Position numbers and translations under genes: made by a program
The notes under the pieces: generated by a model
What the model saw: the letters and a program-made list of their open reading frames with translations, nothing else
What the model was told of the DNA's origin: nothing
Database searches by the model: none
Assembly (NCBI GenBank): GCA_024743195.1
Contig: JANSXE010000001.1
Location: forward strand, 248,001 to 312,000
DNA: 64,000 bases
Source of the DNA: Alphaproteobacteria bacterium
GTDB lineage: Bacteria; Pseudomonadota; Alphaproteobacteria; UBA8366; Aestuariispiraceae
Direction of reading: 5' to 3'
Shown here: positions 55,690-62,877 of the stretch, one piece after another
Numbering within the stretch: the stretch's first letter is position 1
How the letters are laid out: every line of letters starts with the position of its first letter

Positions 55690-56154
55690 ATGATGATCGC
55701 AGCTCTCTTCCTCGCCCTCCACGTCGTCGCCGCCTCCGTCTGGGTCGGCGGCATGTTCCTCCTGCTGGTCTGCCTGCGGCCGAACCTGCCGGCCCTGGAG
55801 CCGCCGCAGCGTCTGACGCTGATGCGCGGCACGCTGGCCAAGTTCTTTCCCTGGGTCTGGGCGGCGGTGATCACGCTGCTCGTCACCGGCTACGGGCTGC
55901 TCTTCGGGGCGCATGGGGGCTTCGCGGGCGCGGCGATCTACATCCATGTGATGAACCTGTTGGGGCTCGTGATGATGGCGCTCTACGCCCATCTCTTCTT
56001 CGCACCCTGGAAGCGCATGCGCCGCGCGGTGGACGGCCAGGATTGGCCGGAGGCGGGCAAGAACCTCGACCAGATCCGCCTCTTCGTGACGGTCAATCTG
56101 ACGCTGGGCCTGATCACGCTGGCGATCGCCGGCGCGGGTCGCTACCTCGTCTGA
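55690..56154 (+). CDS. CopD-like small integral membrane protein
   Basis: A 154-aa protein with four hydrophobic segments (about residues 2-28, 53-75, 79-102, 128-150). The N-terminus MMIAALFLALHVVAASVWVG, with His11 and the WVGGMF motif, matches the CopD/DUF2214-like small membrane family, in which His residues may bind heme or metal. YIHVMNLLGLVMMALYAHLF gives further His candidates. Its role is unknown; no copper genes are adjacent. Confidence 0.75.
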   Translation: MMIAALFLALHVVAASVWVGGMFLLLVCLRPNLPALEPPQRLTLMRGTLAKFFPWVWAAVITLLVTGYGLLFGAHGGFAGAAIYIHVMNLLGLVMMALYAHLFFAPWKRMRRAVDGQDWPEAGKNLDQIRLFVTVNLTLGLITLAIAGAGRYLV

Positions 56155-56306
56155 CGGCGACCCCGTCGCCGATCAAGGCGCCGCTCCGATCGCCGCGTCA
56201 CGCGCCGGGCGGGCGGCGTCGCAACGGCTCGCCACGGCGCCCGCCGCACGGGTATAATCCGACAGTCGGGCCGTGCGCCCGCGATCCCTCGGGCGGAGCG
56301 TGAGCC

Positions 56307-59045
56307 TTGTCCTGGCGGGACGGAACCTTGCACGACGTCGTCGCCGCGCTGCCGTCCTTCGGCGAGCGCCCTGCCGTGCTGACCCTGGAGGGGGAGACGG
56401 TCTCCAGCCTCTCCTTCGCCGAGCTGGCCGAGCGCGTCGGGCGGCTGAGCGCGGGCTTGCGCGCGCAGCCGGGCTTCGCCGGCGCGCACGCCGCGATCCT
56501 GGCCCCGAACGGGCCGGACTGGATCGTCGCCTGCCTGGCGGTGATCGACGCCGGCGGCGTCGCGGTTCCGGTCGACGCGAAGCTCGACGACGAGTCGCTG
56601 GCCCACGTGCTGGCCGATTGCGCGCCGCGCCTGATCTTCGCCGCCGGCGACGCGGCCGAGCGCGCGCGGCGGCTCGCGCCGGCTCCGTTCCGGCTGATCG
56701 CGCTGGACGCCCCATCCGGGGAGGCGTCCGGGCTCGAGACCTTGACGGCCGAGCCGGGGGCCCCTCCCCCCGGACCGCCGGAGCGCGACCCGGCCGCGCC
56801 GGCGGCGCTCTTCTACACCTCGGGCACGACCGGGCCGCCCAAGGGCGTCCCCCTCAGTCACCGGAACCTGCTCTTCGAACTGGACCGCCTGCGCGCGATC
56901 GATCTGATGGCGCCCGGGGAGCGGCTTCTGCTGCCGCTGCCTCTGCACCATGTCTATCCCTTCGTGGTCGGGATGCTGACCGCCTTCGTCTACGGCGTCG
57001 GGCTCCTCCTGCCCCAGTCGCTGACCGGGCCGCACATCCAGCAGGCGATCCGAAGCGGCGGCGCGGCCGCCGTGCTGGGCGTGCCGCGGCTCTATGAGAC
57101 GCTGTTGTCGAGCGTCGACGCCCGCGCCCGGGCGGGCGGCCGGATCGGCTACGCCGCCTATCGCGCGCTCAGGGCCGTCAGCCTATACGCCCGCCGGCGG
57201 CTGTCGCTGCGGCTCGGACGGGTGCTGTTCGCGCCGCTGCATCGCCGACTCGGGCCCGACTTGCGGCTCCTCGCCTCGGGCGGGGCGGCGCTCGCTGAGG
57301 AGACGGCCTGGGCGCTCGAAGCGCATGGCTGGACGGTGGCGACGGGCTACGGCCTGAGCGAGACCGCGCCGCTTCTGACGCTCGTCCGGCCAGGGAACGG
57401 GCGGTTCGACAGCGCGGGCAAACCGCTCGACGGCGTCGCCGTGCGCATCGCGCCGCTCACAGCCTCGGGCGACGAGGGGGACGCCCCGCCGGCGAACGGA
57501 ATCGGCGAGATCCAGGTCCAGGGCCCCAACGTCTTCCAGGGCTATCTCGGCCTGCCGGACCGGACGGCCGCTGCTTTCACCGCCGACGGCTGGTTCCGCA
57601 CCGAGGATCGGGGCTGGCTCGACCCGGAGGGCTATCTGCACGTGGCCGGGCGCGCGGCGACCTTCGTCGTCACGCCGGCGGGCGAGAACATCGCGCTGGA
57701 GGAGCTGGAGCGCGCCTATGAAGATCATCCCGCGATCCGCGAAATCGGCCTGTTTCAGCGCGACGGCGCGCTGAAAGCCGTCGTCGCGCCGGAGCCGCCG
57801 GCGGTGCGCGCGGCCGACGCGGACGCCGACGCCGAGGCGCTCGCCCGGACGATGCGCGAGGCCGTTCGGGAGCGCGCGCGGACCCTGCCGCGCTTCAAGC
57901 ATATCGACACCCTGCGCGTCAGCCGCGACGCCCTGGCCCGCACGCGGCTCGGGAAGCTCCGCCGCGACAGGCTGCGCCAGCGCTTCGACGCGCTGGCCGC
58001 CGGCGCGGGCGAACAGGACGCCGGCGCGCCGGCCGCACCGATGGCGATCGCGGACATGTCGGGCGAGGATCAGGCGCTGCTCGACCACCCGGCGGCCCGC
58101 GCGGCGTGGGAGGAGCTGGCCGAGCGGCGCCCTGACCTGCGACTCGCCCCCGACAGCCATGTGGCGCTTGATCTGGGGATCGATTCGCTGGAATGGATCA
58201 CGATAACGCTGGCGATCCGCGCGCGCGCCGGCGTCGAGCTCAGCGAGGCGGCGACCGGGCGCATCGAGACCGTCCGCGACCTGATGCGCGAGGCGGTCGC
58301 CGAGGCCGGCCGCGCGCCGCTGGAAAGCGCCACCCTGGCGGAAAATCCAGAGCGCTTCCTGACGCCGGACCAGACGCGCTGGCTTGAGCCTCTGGGGCCC
58401 GTCGCGACGGCGGCGGCCTGGAGCCTCTACCATATCAATCGGCTGACGATGCGCGCTCTGTTCCGCCTGCGCGCGACCGGGCTCGAGAACCTGTCGCCCC
58501 ACGCCCAGGTCATCCTGACGCCCAATCATGCGAGCGTCCTCGACCCCTTCGCCCTCGCCGCCGCCGCGCCCTACCCGATCCTGAAGCGCAGCGCCTTCGC
58601 CGGATGGACCGGCATGGCCTTCGCCAACCCGCTCACCCGCGCGGTGGCGCGCCTCGGCGGGACCTTCCCGGTGGCGCATGAGCGCGCGGCCTTCTCCAGC
58701 CTCGCGCTCGCGCTCGTCACCCTGCGCCGCGGCAAAAGCCTGATCTGGTTTCCAGAGGGCCGACGCTCGCGCGACGGCGCGCTGCAGCCCTTCCTGCCCG
58801 GGATCGCCGTCCTGTTGCAGACGCATCCGACGCCCGTGGTCCCGGCAGTCATCGAGGGCGCCTTCGAGGCCATGCCGACCGGTCGCCGACTGCCGCGCCC
58901 CGGTCCGATCCGCGTCCATTTCGGCAAACCGGTGACGCCGGACGCGCTCGAAGCCGCCGGCGCGGGGGAAACTCCCAAGGCGCGCCTGGTCGACGGCCTG
59001 CAGCGCGAAGTCGCGCGGCTGCAAGCCGAGCTGCGCGCGCGATAG
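56307..59045 (+). CDS. Three-domain acyl ligase - acyl carrier - acyltransferase fusion
   Basis: A 912-aa protein starting at TTG (an in-frame TGA lies just upstream at 56301-56303). Residues ~1-560 are an AMP-binding ligase: FYTSGTTGPPKGVPLSHRN (about 169-187), TGYGLSETAPLLT, YLGLPDRTAAAFTADGWFRT. Residues ~580-670 form an acyl-carrier-like domain with phosphopantetheine Ser627 in LDLGIDSLEW. Residues ~690-912 are a PlsC-type acyltransferase with NHASVLDPF (His741) and FPEGRRSRDGALQPFLPG. It could activate a fatty acid, load it on its own carrier and transfer it to a glycerolipid; E. coli Aas joins the outer two activities in the opposite order. Confidence 0.9.
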   Translation: MSWRDGTLHDVVAALPSFGERPAVLTLEGETVSSLSFAELAERVGRLSAGLRAQPGFAGAHAAILAPNGPDWIVACLAVIDAGGVAVPVDAKLDDESLAHVLADCAPRLIFAAGDAAERARRLAPAPFRLIALDAPSGEASGLETLTAEPGAPPPGPPERDPAAPAALFYTSGTTGPPKGVPLSHRNLLFELDRLRAIDLMAPGERLLLPLPLHHVYPFVVGMLTAFVYGVGLLLPQSLTGPHIQQAIRSGGAAAVLGVPRLYETLLSSVDARARAGGRIGYAAYRALRAVSLYARRRLSLRLGRVLFAPLHRRLGPDLRLLASGGAALAEETAWALEAHGWTVATGYGLSETAPLLTLVRPGNGRFDSAGKPLDGVAVRIAPLTASGDEGDAPPANGIGEIQVQGPNVFQGYLGLPDRTAAAFTADGWFRTEDRGWLDPEGYLHVAGRAATFVVTPAGENIALEELERAYEDHPAIREIGLFQRDGALKAVVAPEPPAVRAADADADAEALARTMREAVRERARTLPRFKHIDTLRVSRDALARTRLGKLRRDRLRQRFDALAAGAGEQDAGAPAAPMAIADMSGEDQALLDHPAARAAWEELAERRPDLRLAPDSHVALDLGIDSLEWITITLAIRARAGVELSEAATGRIETVRDLMREAVAEAGRAPLESATLAENPERFLTPDQTRWLEPLGPVATAAAWSLYHINRLTMRALFRLRATGLENLSPHAQVILTPNHASVLDPFALAAAAPYPILKRSAFAGWTGMAFANPLTRAVARLGGTFPVAHERAAFSSLALALVTLRRGKSLIWFPEGRRSRDGALQPFLPGIAVLLQTHPTPVVPAVIEGAFEAMPTGRRLPRPGPIRVHFGKPVTPDALEAAGAGETPKARLVDGLQREVARLQAELRAR

Positions 59046-59075
59046 AGCGACCGTTCCGGACCGCGCGCCGCCCTC

Positions 59076-59933
59076 TCAGTCCCGCGCGGCGCTCCCGAAG
59101 GCCGCCGCCAGGGCCCGCAGCGCGGCGCGCGGCCTGTCCTGCGAGACCCGCGCGTGAAGCAGGACCGGCAGGCGCGGCAGCTCGGGCAGCCCGAGCTTCG
59201 CCCCCACATCGACCGCGCCGAGCGGCAGCATGCGCGGCGCCAGCGCGGAGACGCCGAGCCCCGCCGTCACCGCAGCCGAGACGGCGGCGACGCCGCCCCC
59301 GACGAAAGCCTCCCTCCAGGGCACGCCCGCCTCGTCGAGCAACCGACAGGCGAGCGCGCGCACGCCGCACGGCTCCGGCATGACCGCCACCGGCAGCGGC
59401 GCGCCCGCGTGGGGGCGCCAACCGGGCGCCGCGAACCATCCGAAGCGCTCCTCGGCGATCAGGTCGCCGTCGCTCCGCCCGGCGTGAAAGCGCACGATCG
59501 CGGCGTCCAACTCGCGCCGATCATAGGCCTGCAGCAGATCGCCCGACGACCCGATGCGGATTTCGATCAGCACCTGCGGGTCCTGCGCCGCCATGCGCGC
59601 GATCAGGGCGGGCAGATCCGGCCCCGCCACATGATCGCTGATCCCGAGGACCAAGCGCTCCGGCGCCTTCGCCAAGCCGGCGCAGGCGCGGTCATGGGCC
59701 GTCAACAGGGCGCGGGCGTGCGGAAGAAACGCCGCGCCGCCCGGCGACAGTTCGACGGAGCGCGGCGTCCGCTCGAGCAGGCGGCGCCCGAGCCGCCCTT
59801 CGAGGCGCTTCAGCTTAAGGCTCATGGCCGACTGCGTGGCGCCCGCGGCCTCCGCGGCGCGCGTGAAGCTGCCGAGCTCGGCGATGCGCACGAAGGCGCG
59901 CACGGCGTCGATGTCGAGGGGACGTTCAGTCAT
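59076..59933 (-). CDS. LysR-family transcriptional regulator
   Basis: A 285-aa LysR regulator: N-terminal winged helix (FVRIAELGSFTRAAEAAGATQ, SAMSLKLKRLEGRLG, LLERTPRSVELSPGG) and a two-lobe co-inducer domain (about 90-280). It is divergent from a tautomerase-fold gene across 95 bp, the common layout in which the regulator controls its neighbour and represses itself. The inducer is unknown. Confidence 0.93.
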   Translation of the reverse strand: MTERPLDIDAVRAFVRIAELGSFTRAAEAAGATQSAMSLKLKRLEGRLGRRLLERTPRSVELSPGGAAFLPHARALLTAHDRACAGLAKAPERLVLGISDHVAGPDLPALIARMAAQDPQVLIEIRIGSSGDLLQAYDRRELDAAIVRFHAGRSDGDLIAEERFGWFAAPGWRPHAGAPLPVAVMPEPCGVRALACRLLDEAGVPWREAFVGGGVAAVSAAVTAGLGVSALAPRMLPLGAVDVGAKLGLPELPRLPVLLHARVSQDRPRAALRALAAAFGSAARD

Positions 59934-60028
59934 TGTTTTCTGTTATCTTTGATATTGCAGACCATATCCTATCGTAATTCCTAGGCGCGGCCTATCGTGA
60001 CCTCCTGACTACCAGGAAAGGACCAACG
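59934..60028. promoter_or_regulatory. LysR / tautomerase divergent promoter region
   Basis: 95 bp, visibly AT-richer than its surroundings. A TATC...GATA-type partial dyad and the sequence TATCGTAATTCCTA (T-N11-A type) are candidate LysR-binding sites. The plus-strand ribosome-binding site (GGAAAGGA) is clear. The exact operator is not determined. Confidence 0.5.
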
Positions 60029-60406
60029 ATGCCGATCACCGCCATCTCGCTGCGCGCCGGCAAGTCCGAGGCCTATCGGCAGGCGATCATGGACAGCCTC
60101 TACGCCGCCTTGCGCGAAGCGCTCGACGTCCCCGACGACGACCAGTTCATGACGATCACGGAGCATGAGGCGGCGAACTTCCGCTACGGCGCCGCCTTCG
60201 GGGTCGCCCGCAGCGACGACCTCGTCTACATCCGGATCACCGTCTTCGCGACGCGCACCGCAGCCCACAAGAAGGCCCTGTTCCGCTCGCTCGCCGACCG
60301 TCTGGCCGAAAGCCCCGGGCTGCGGCCCGAGGACGTCTTCGTGACGATCCTCGATGCGCCGGCCGAGAATTGGTCCGTCGGCCACGGCCTCGCCCAGTTC
60401 GCCTGA
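60029..60406 (+). CDS. Tautomerase-fold protein (Pro-1)
   Basis: 125 aa starting MPITAISLRAGKSEAYRQAI; Pro after the initiator Met is the general base of the 4-oxalocrotonate tautomerase superfamily. LYAALREALDVPDDDQF and FATRTAAHKKALFRSLADRL match the cis-CaaD/MSAD-like or MIF-like branch of double length. It is the first plus-strand gene beside a LysR regulator and is followed 212 bp later by a second tautomerase-fold gene. The substrate is unknown. Confidence 0.88.
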   Translation: MPITAISLRAGKSEAYRQAIMDSLYAALREALDVPDDDQFMTITEHEAANFRYGAAFGVARSDDLVYIRITVFATRTAAHKKALFRSLADRLAESPGLRPEDVFVTILDAPAENWSVGHGLAQFA

Positions 60407-60618
60407 CGCCGCGCGGCGGCCGCCGGTCCGGCCCCTCCTGCGGGACGCTCGAAGCGCGCGTCGCGTCCCGTAGGCGCCGCGCCGGCTTTCGCTTGCAGCA
60501 ATCCATCGAAACAAATTACACTGGTTAGGTTCGCGCACATCCCTCCGTTCGACAGACCCTATGGCCCCTCCCGCCCGGCGCGCATGCCGGGCGGGCGCTT
60601 GCGCAAGGACGCCCCCGC

Positions 60619-61008
60619 ATGCCCTTCAACAAATTGCATGTCCCGCACGACCTCCCGGCCGAGACCTGCCGCGCGATCAACGCGCAACTGCATGAGAGCC
60701 TGGTGGAAACCTGCGGCGTGTCGGCCCAGGACGACTTTTCCCTCGTCTGCCGCTACGCCGCGGGCGACATGATGCTGCACCCCACCTTCCTCGGGGAGCG
60801 GGATCCGGCGCGAACCGTGGTGATCGAGATCGCGCTGCTGGCCGGCCGCACCGACGAGCAGAAGGAGGCGCTCTACAAGGACGTCAGGCGGCGCCTGCGC
60901 GCCATCGGCTTCAAGCCGGAGAACTCGATCGTCTTCCTGGTCGAGAACACTCCGATCGACTGGTCCTTCAGCGAGGCCGGATCGGTCAAGACGGCGCTCG
61001 GGCTCTAG
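60619..61008 (+). CDS. Tautomerase-fold protein (Pro-1), second copy
   Basis: 129 aa starting MPFNKLHVPHDLPAETCRAI, again Pro right after Met. Internal pattern (ALLAGRTDEQKEALYKDVRR, ENSIVFLVENTPIDWSFSEAG) matches the same double-length tautomerase group, and WSFSEAG matches the WSVGHG-like end of the neighbour. The two differ considerably in sequence. They may form one heteromeric or sequential pathway, which is inference. The 212 bp before it are gene-free. Confidence 0.85.
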   Translation: MPFNKLHVPHDLPAETCRAINAQLHESLVETCGVSAQDDFSLVCRYAAGDMMLHPTFLGERDPARTVVIEIALLAGRTDEQKEALYKDVRRRLRAIGFKPENSIVFLVENTPIDWSFSEAGSVKTALGL

Positions 61009-61033
61009 ATGTGGCGCCGCGCGCCTTTATTTC

Positions 61034-61045
61034 GGGGACACAATA
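61034..61045 (-). repeat. Single TATTGTGTCCCC motif past the transposase 3' end
   Basis: On the minus strand this reads TATTGTGTCCCCG. It lies 17 bp beyond the transposase stop and points away from the gene. The upstream cluster at 61.78 kb points the other way, so the two bracket the transposase. Confidence 0.75.
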
Positions 61046-61061
61046 CTCTTTTCGTCGCGCG

Positions 61062-61742
61062 TCAAGCCTCCGGCGGCGTCGGCTTCCGGCCGCGCTTTAA
61101 GGGCGCGAGCGGTCGCCCGAGGCGCTTCTCCAAGCCGGCGACGAAACGCTTATCCCCGCAGGGCCGGCCGGTGGCGAGGTGCCGCTCGATCGCTTGCGCC
61201 GCCTCGGCTTCCGCCTCCGCGTCATCCGAGGCGCGCAGGAACGCCGCCCAGTCGGGCGTGCGCGCCAACAGCGGCGCCGCCTCGACCAATCCGTCGTCCC
61301 GCCCCGCCAGATGCGCCCGCGCGCTGCTCCAGCGATAGTCCCGGGCGCGGCGGACGAGGCCGGCTGCGACAGGATTGCGCTCGACATAGCGGGCGGCGGC
61401 CAGGAGATGCGCCGCGTCCATCGGATAGGAGGCGAAGCGCCCCTGCCAGAGAAAGCCGGTCCAGCCCTCGCGCGCGTTGACATGGCGGGTGTAGCGCCGA
61501 TGCGCCTCGCCGACGGCGCGCGCCAGGCCCGTCTCGTCCGACGGAACGGCGATCAGATGGACGTGATTGGGCATCAGGCAATAGGCCCAGACGGAGACGC
61601 CGCAGCGCTCGCACCACTCCGCCATCAGGTCGAGATAGCGCGTGTAATCCTCAGCCCGAAAGAACACCTCCTGCCGGCGATTGCCGCGCTGGGTGATGTG
61701 GTGCGGCACTCCGGGGACGACGACGCGTGCGATCCTAGCCAT
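61062..61742 (-). CDS. REP-associated (RAYT/IS200-like) transposase
   Basis: A 226-aa Y1-HUH transposase. The start MARIARVVVPGVPHHITQRG, RRQEVFFRAEDYTRYL, the HUH motif MPNHVHLIAV and the catalytic-Tyr helix AARYVERNPVAAGLVRR are diagnostic of REP-associated tyrosine transposases. The gene is intact from start to stop with no frameshift. It is bracketed by TATTGTGTCCCC motifs, which are also present 7 kb away in the window, so it may act on those repeats. It is not a classical IS: no long terminal inverted repeats are seen. Confidence 0.93.
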   Translation of the reverse strand: MARIARVVVPGVPHHITQRGNRRQEVFFRAEDYTRYLDLMAEWCERCGVSVWAYCLMPNHVHLIAVPSDETGLARAVGEAHRRYTRHVNAREGWTGFLWQGRFASYPMDAAHLLAAARYVERNPVAAGLVRRARDYRWSSARAHLAGRDDGLVEAAPLLARTPDWAAFLRASDDAEAEAEAAQAIERHLATGRPCGDKRFVAGLEKRLGRPLAPLKRGRKPTPPEA

Positions 61743-61768
61743 GGGGAAAGCGTATCACGGCGGCGGCC

Positions 61769-61940
61769 GAGGTGGAAATTAATATTGTGTCCCCGTATTT
61801 GAGGTGGAAATTAATATTGTGTCCCCGTATTTTTGTCCCCGTATTTCCGTAATATTGTGTCCCCGTATTTCCCGTATTTCGTATTTCGTGTCCCCGTATT
61901 TTTGTTCCCGTATTTCTTGTGTCCCCGTATCCCCGTATTT
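61769..61940 (+). repeat. Array of TATTGTGTCCCCGTATTT motifs upstream of the transposase
   Basis: Full copies start at 61783, 61815 and 61853; shortened GTGTCCCCGTAT copies occur at 61888 and 61917. The first two lie in an exact 32-bp tandem duplication (61769-61800 and 61801-61832). The array is AT-rich within very GC-rich DNA and points away from the transposase. It also lies upstream of the lipoprotein hydrolase gene. Confidence 0.92.
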
Positions 61941-62037
61941 CCCCGCATCTCCAACTCGAAGCCCACAAAAAGCGCACAATCGGCCGGATTGGTGCTTCAA
62001 TGGCTACGAGGGCGCCCGGATCGACGCTGGGGGTGAC

Positions 62038-62862
62038 ATGGCGCGGATACTCGCTGCGATAACCGTTGTCTTTCTTCTCTCGGCGTGCGCCGCGAAACGC
62101 GCCAGCTTGAGCGACGGCGCGACCGGGGTCTTCGCCTATCAGTCGCCGACCAGTTATTGGGAGGGGCGGCGGGTCGATCCGATCGGCACGCTCGACCTGC
62201 CGGAGGGGGATGAGAAGGTTCCCGTCATGCTGATCCTTCACGGATCCGGCGGGCCGGGCTATCGGGACTCCTCGTGGAGCCGCTTTTTCCTGGAGCGTGG
62301 GATCGGAACGTTCAGGATCGATTACTTCAAGCCGCGTGGAATCTCGGTCGGCCGGCGCTTCACCCCGGCGGCGTTGCCGGCGCCCATTCAAGACGTCCAG
62401 GGGGCGATCGCTTTCCTCAAGACGCACCCGCGCATCGACGCCGACAGAATGGGTCTTATCGGGTTTTCCAGAGGCGGCAACATGGCGCTCTCCTCAATGC
62501 GCTTGAAGGAGTACGAGCTGTCGGGCGTCACGTTGAAGCTCTTCATCGCCCTTTACCCCTCCTGCGGAATCGCCACCGTCGATCGACGAACGTCGACCGA
62601 GCAGGCCTTGATCATCATCGGCACGGAAGACGACTTCGGCTCCGCCTCGGCCTGCCTTGAGTTGACAAAGCAGGGGGAGGCGTTGGGCAAATCCATCGAA
62701 ACGCTCGTACTCGACGGCGCCACGCACGGCTTCGACCGGGGGCGCGCCGTAACCGTGCGAACGGGGCAAGGCTCCATCACGATGATCCCGGATGCGGGTC
62801 ACACGGCGACCGCCCGCGCCCGGGTCGAGGCGTTGGCTGTGGAAGTCCTCGGCCGTCCTTAG
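62038..62862 (+). CDS. Dienelactone-hydrolase-like lipoprotein
   Basis: A 274-aa alpha/beta hydrolase. The signal segment MARILAAITVVFLLSACAAK has a lipobox (LLSAC), so a membrane-attached periplasmic protein is likely. The nucleophile elbow is GFSRGGNMAL (G-x-S-x-G), and the late DGATHGFDRG gives the catalytic His of the DLH family; the Asp is in IGTEDDFG. The oxyanion loop is LHGSGGPGYRD. Substrate unknown. The upstream open frame runs through the motif array and is not coding. The start at 62038 has GGGGGTGAC before it. Confidence 0.85.
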   Translation: MARILAAITVVFLLSACAAKRASLSDGATGVFAYQSPTSYWEGRRVDPIGTLDLPEGDEKVPVMLILHGSGGPGYRDSSWSRFFLERGIGTFRIDYFKPRGISVGRRFTPAALPAPIQDVQGAIAFLKTHPRIDADRMGLIGFSRGGNMALSSMRLKEYELSGVTLKLFIALYPSCGIATVDRRTSTEQALIIIGTEDDFGSASACLELTKQGEALGKSIETLVLDGATHGFDRGRAVTVRTGQGSITMIPDAGHTATARARVEALAVEVLGRP

Positions 62863-62877
62863 GGATCGCCCGGCCGC

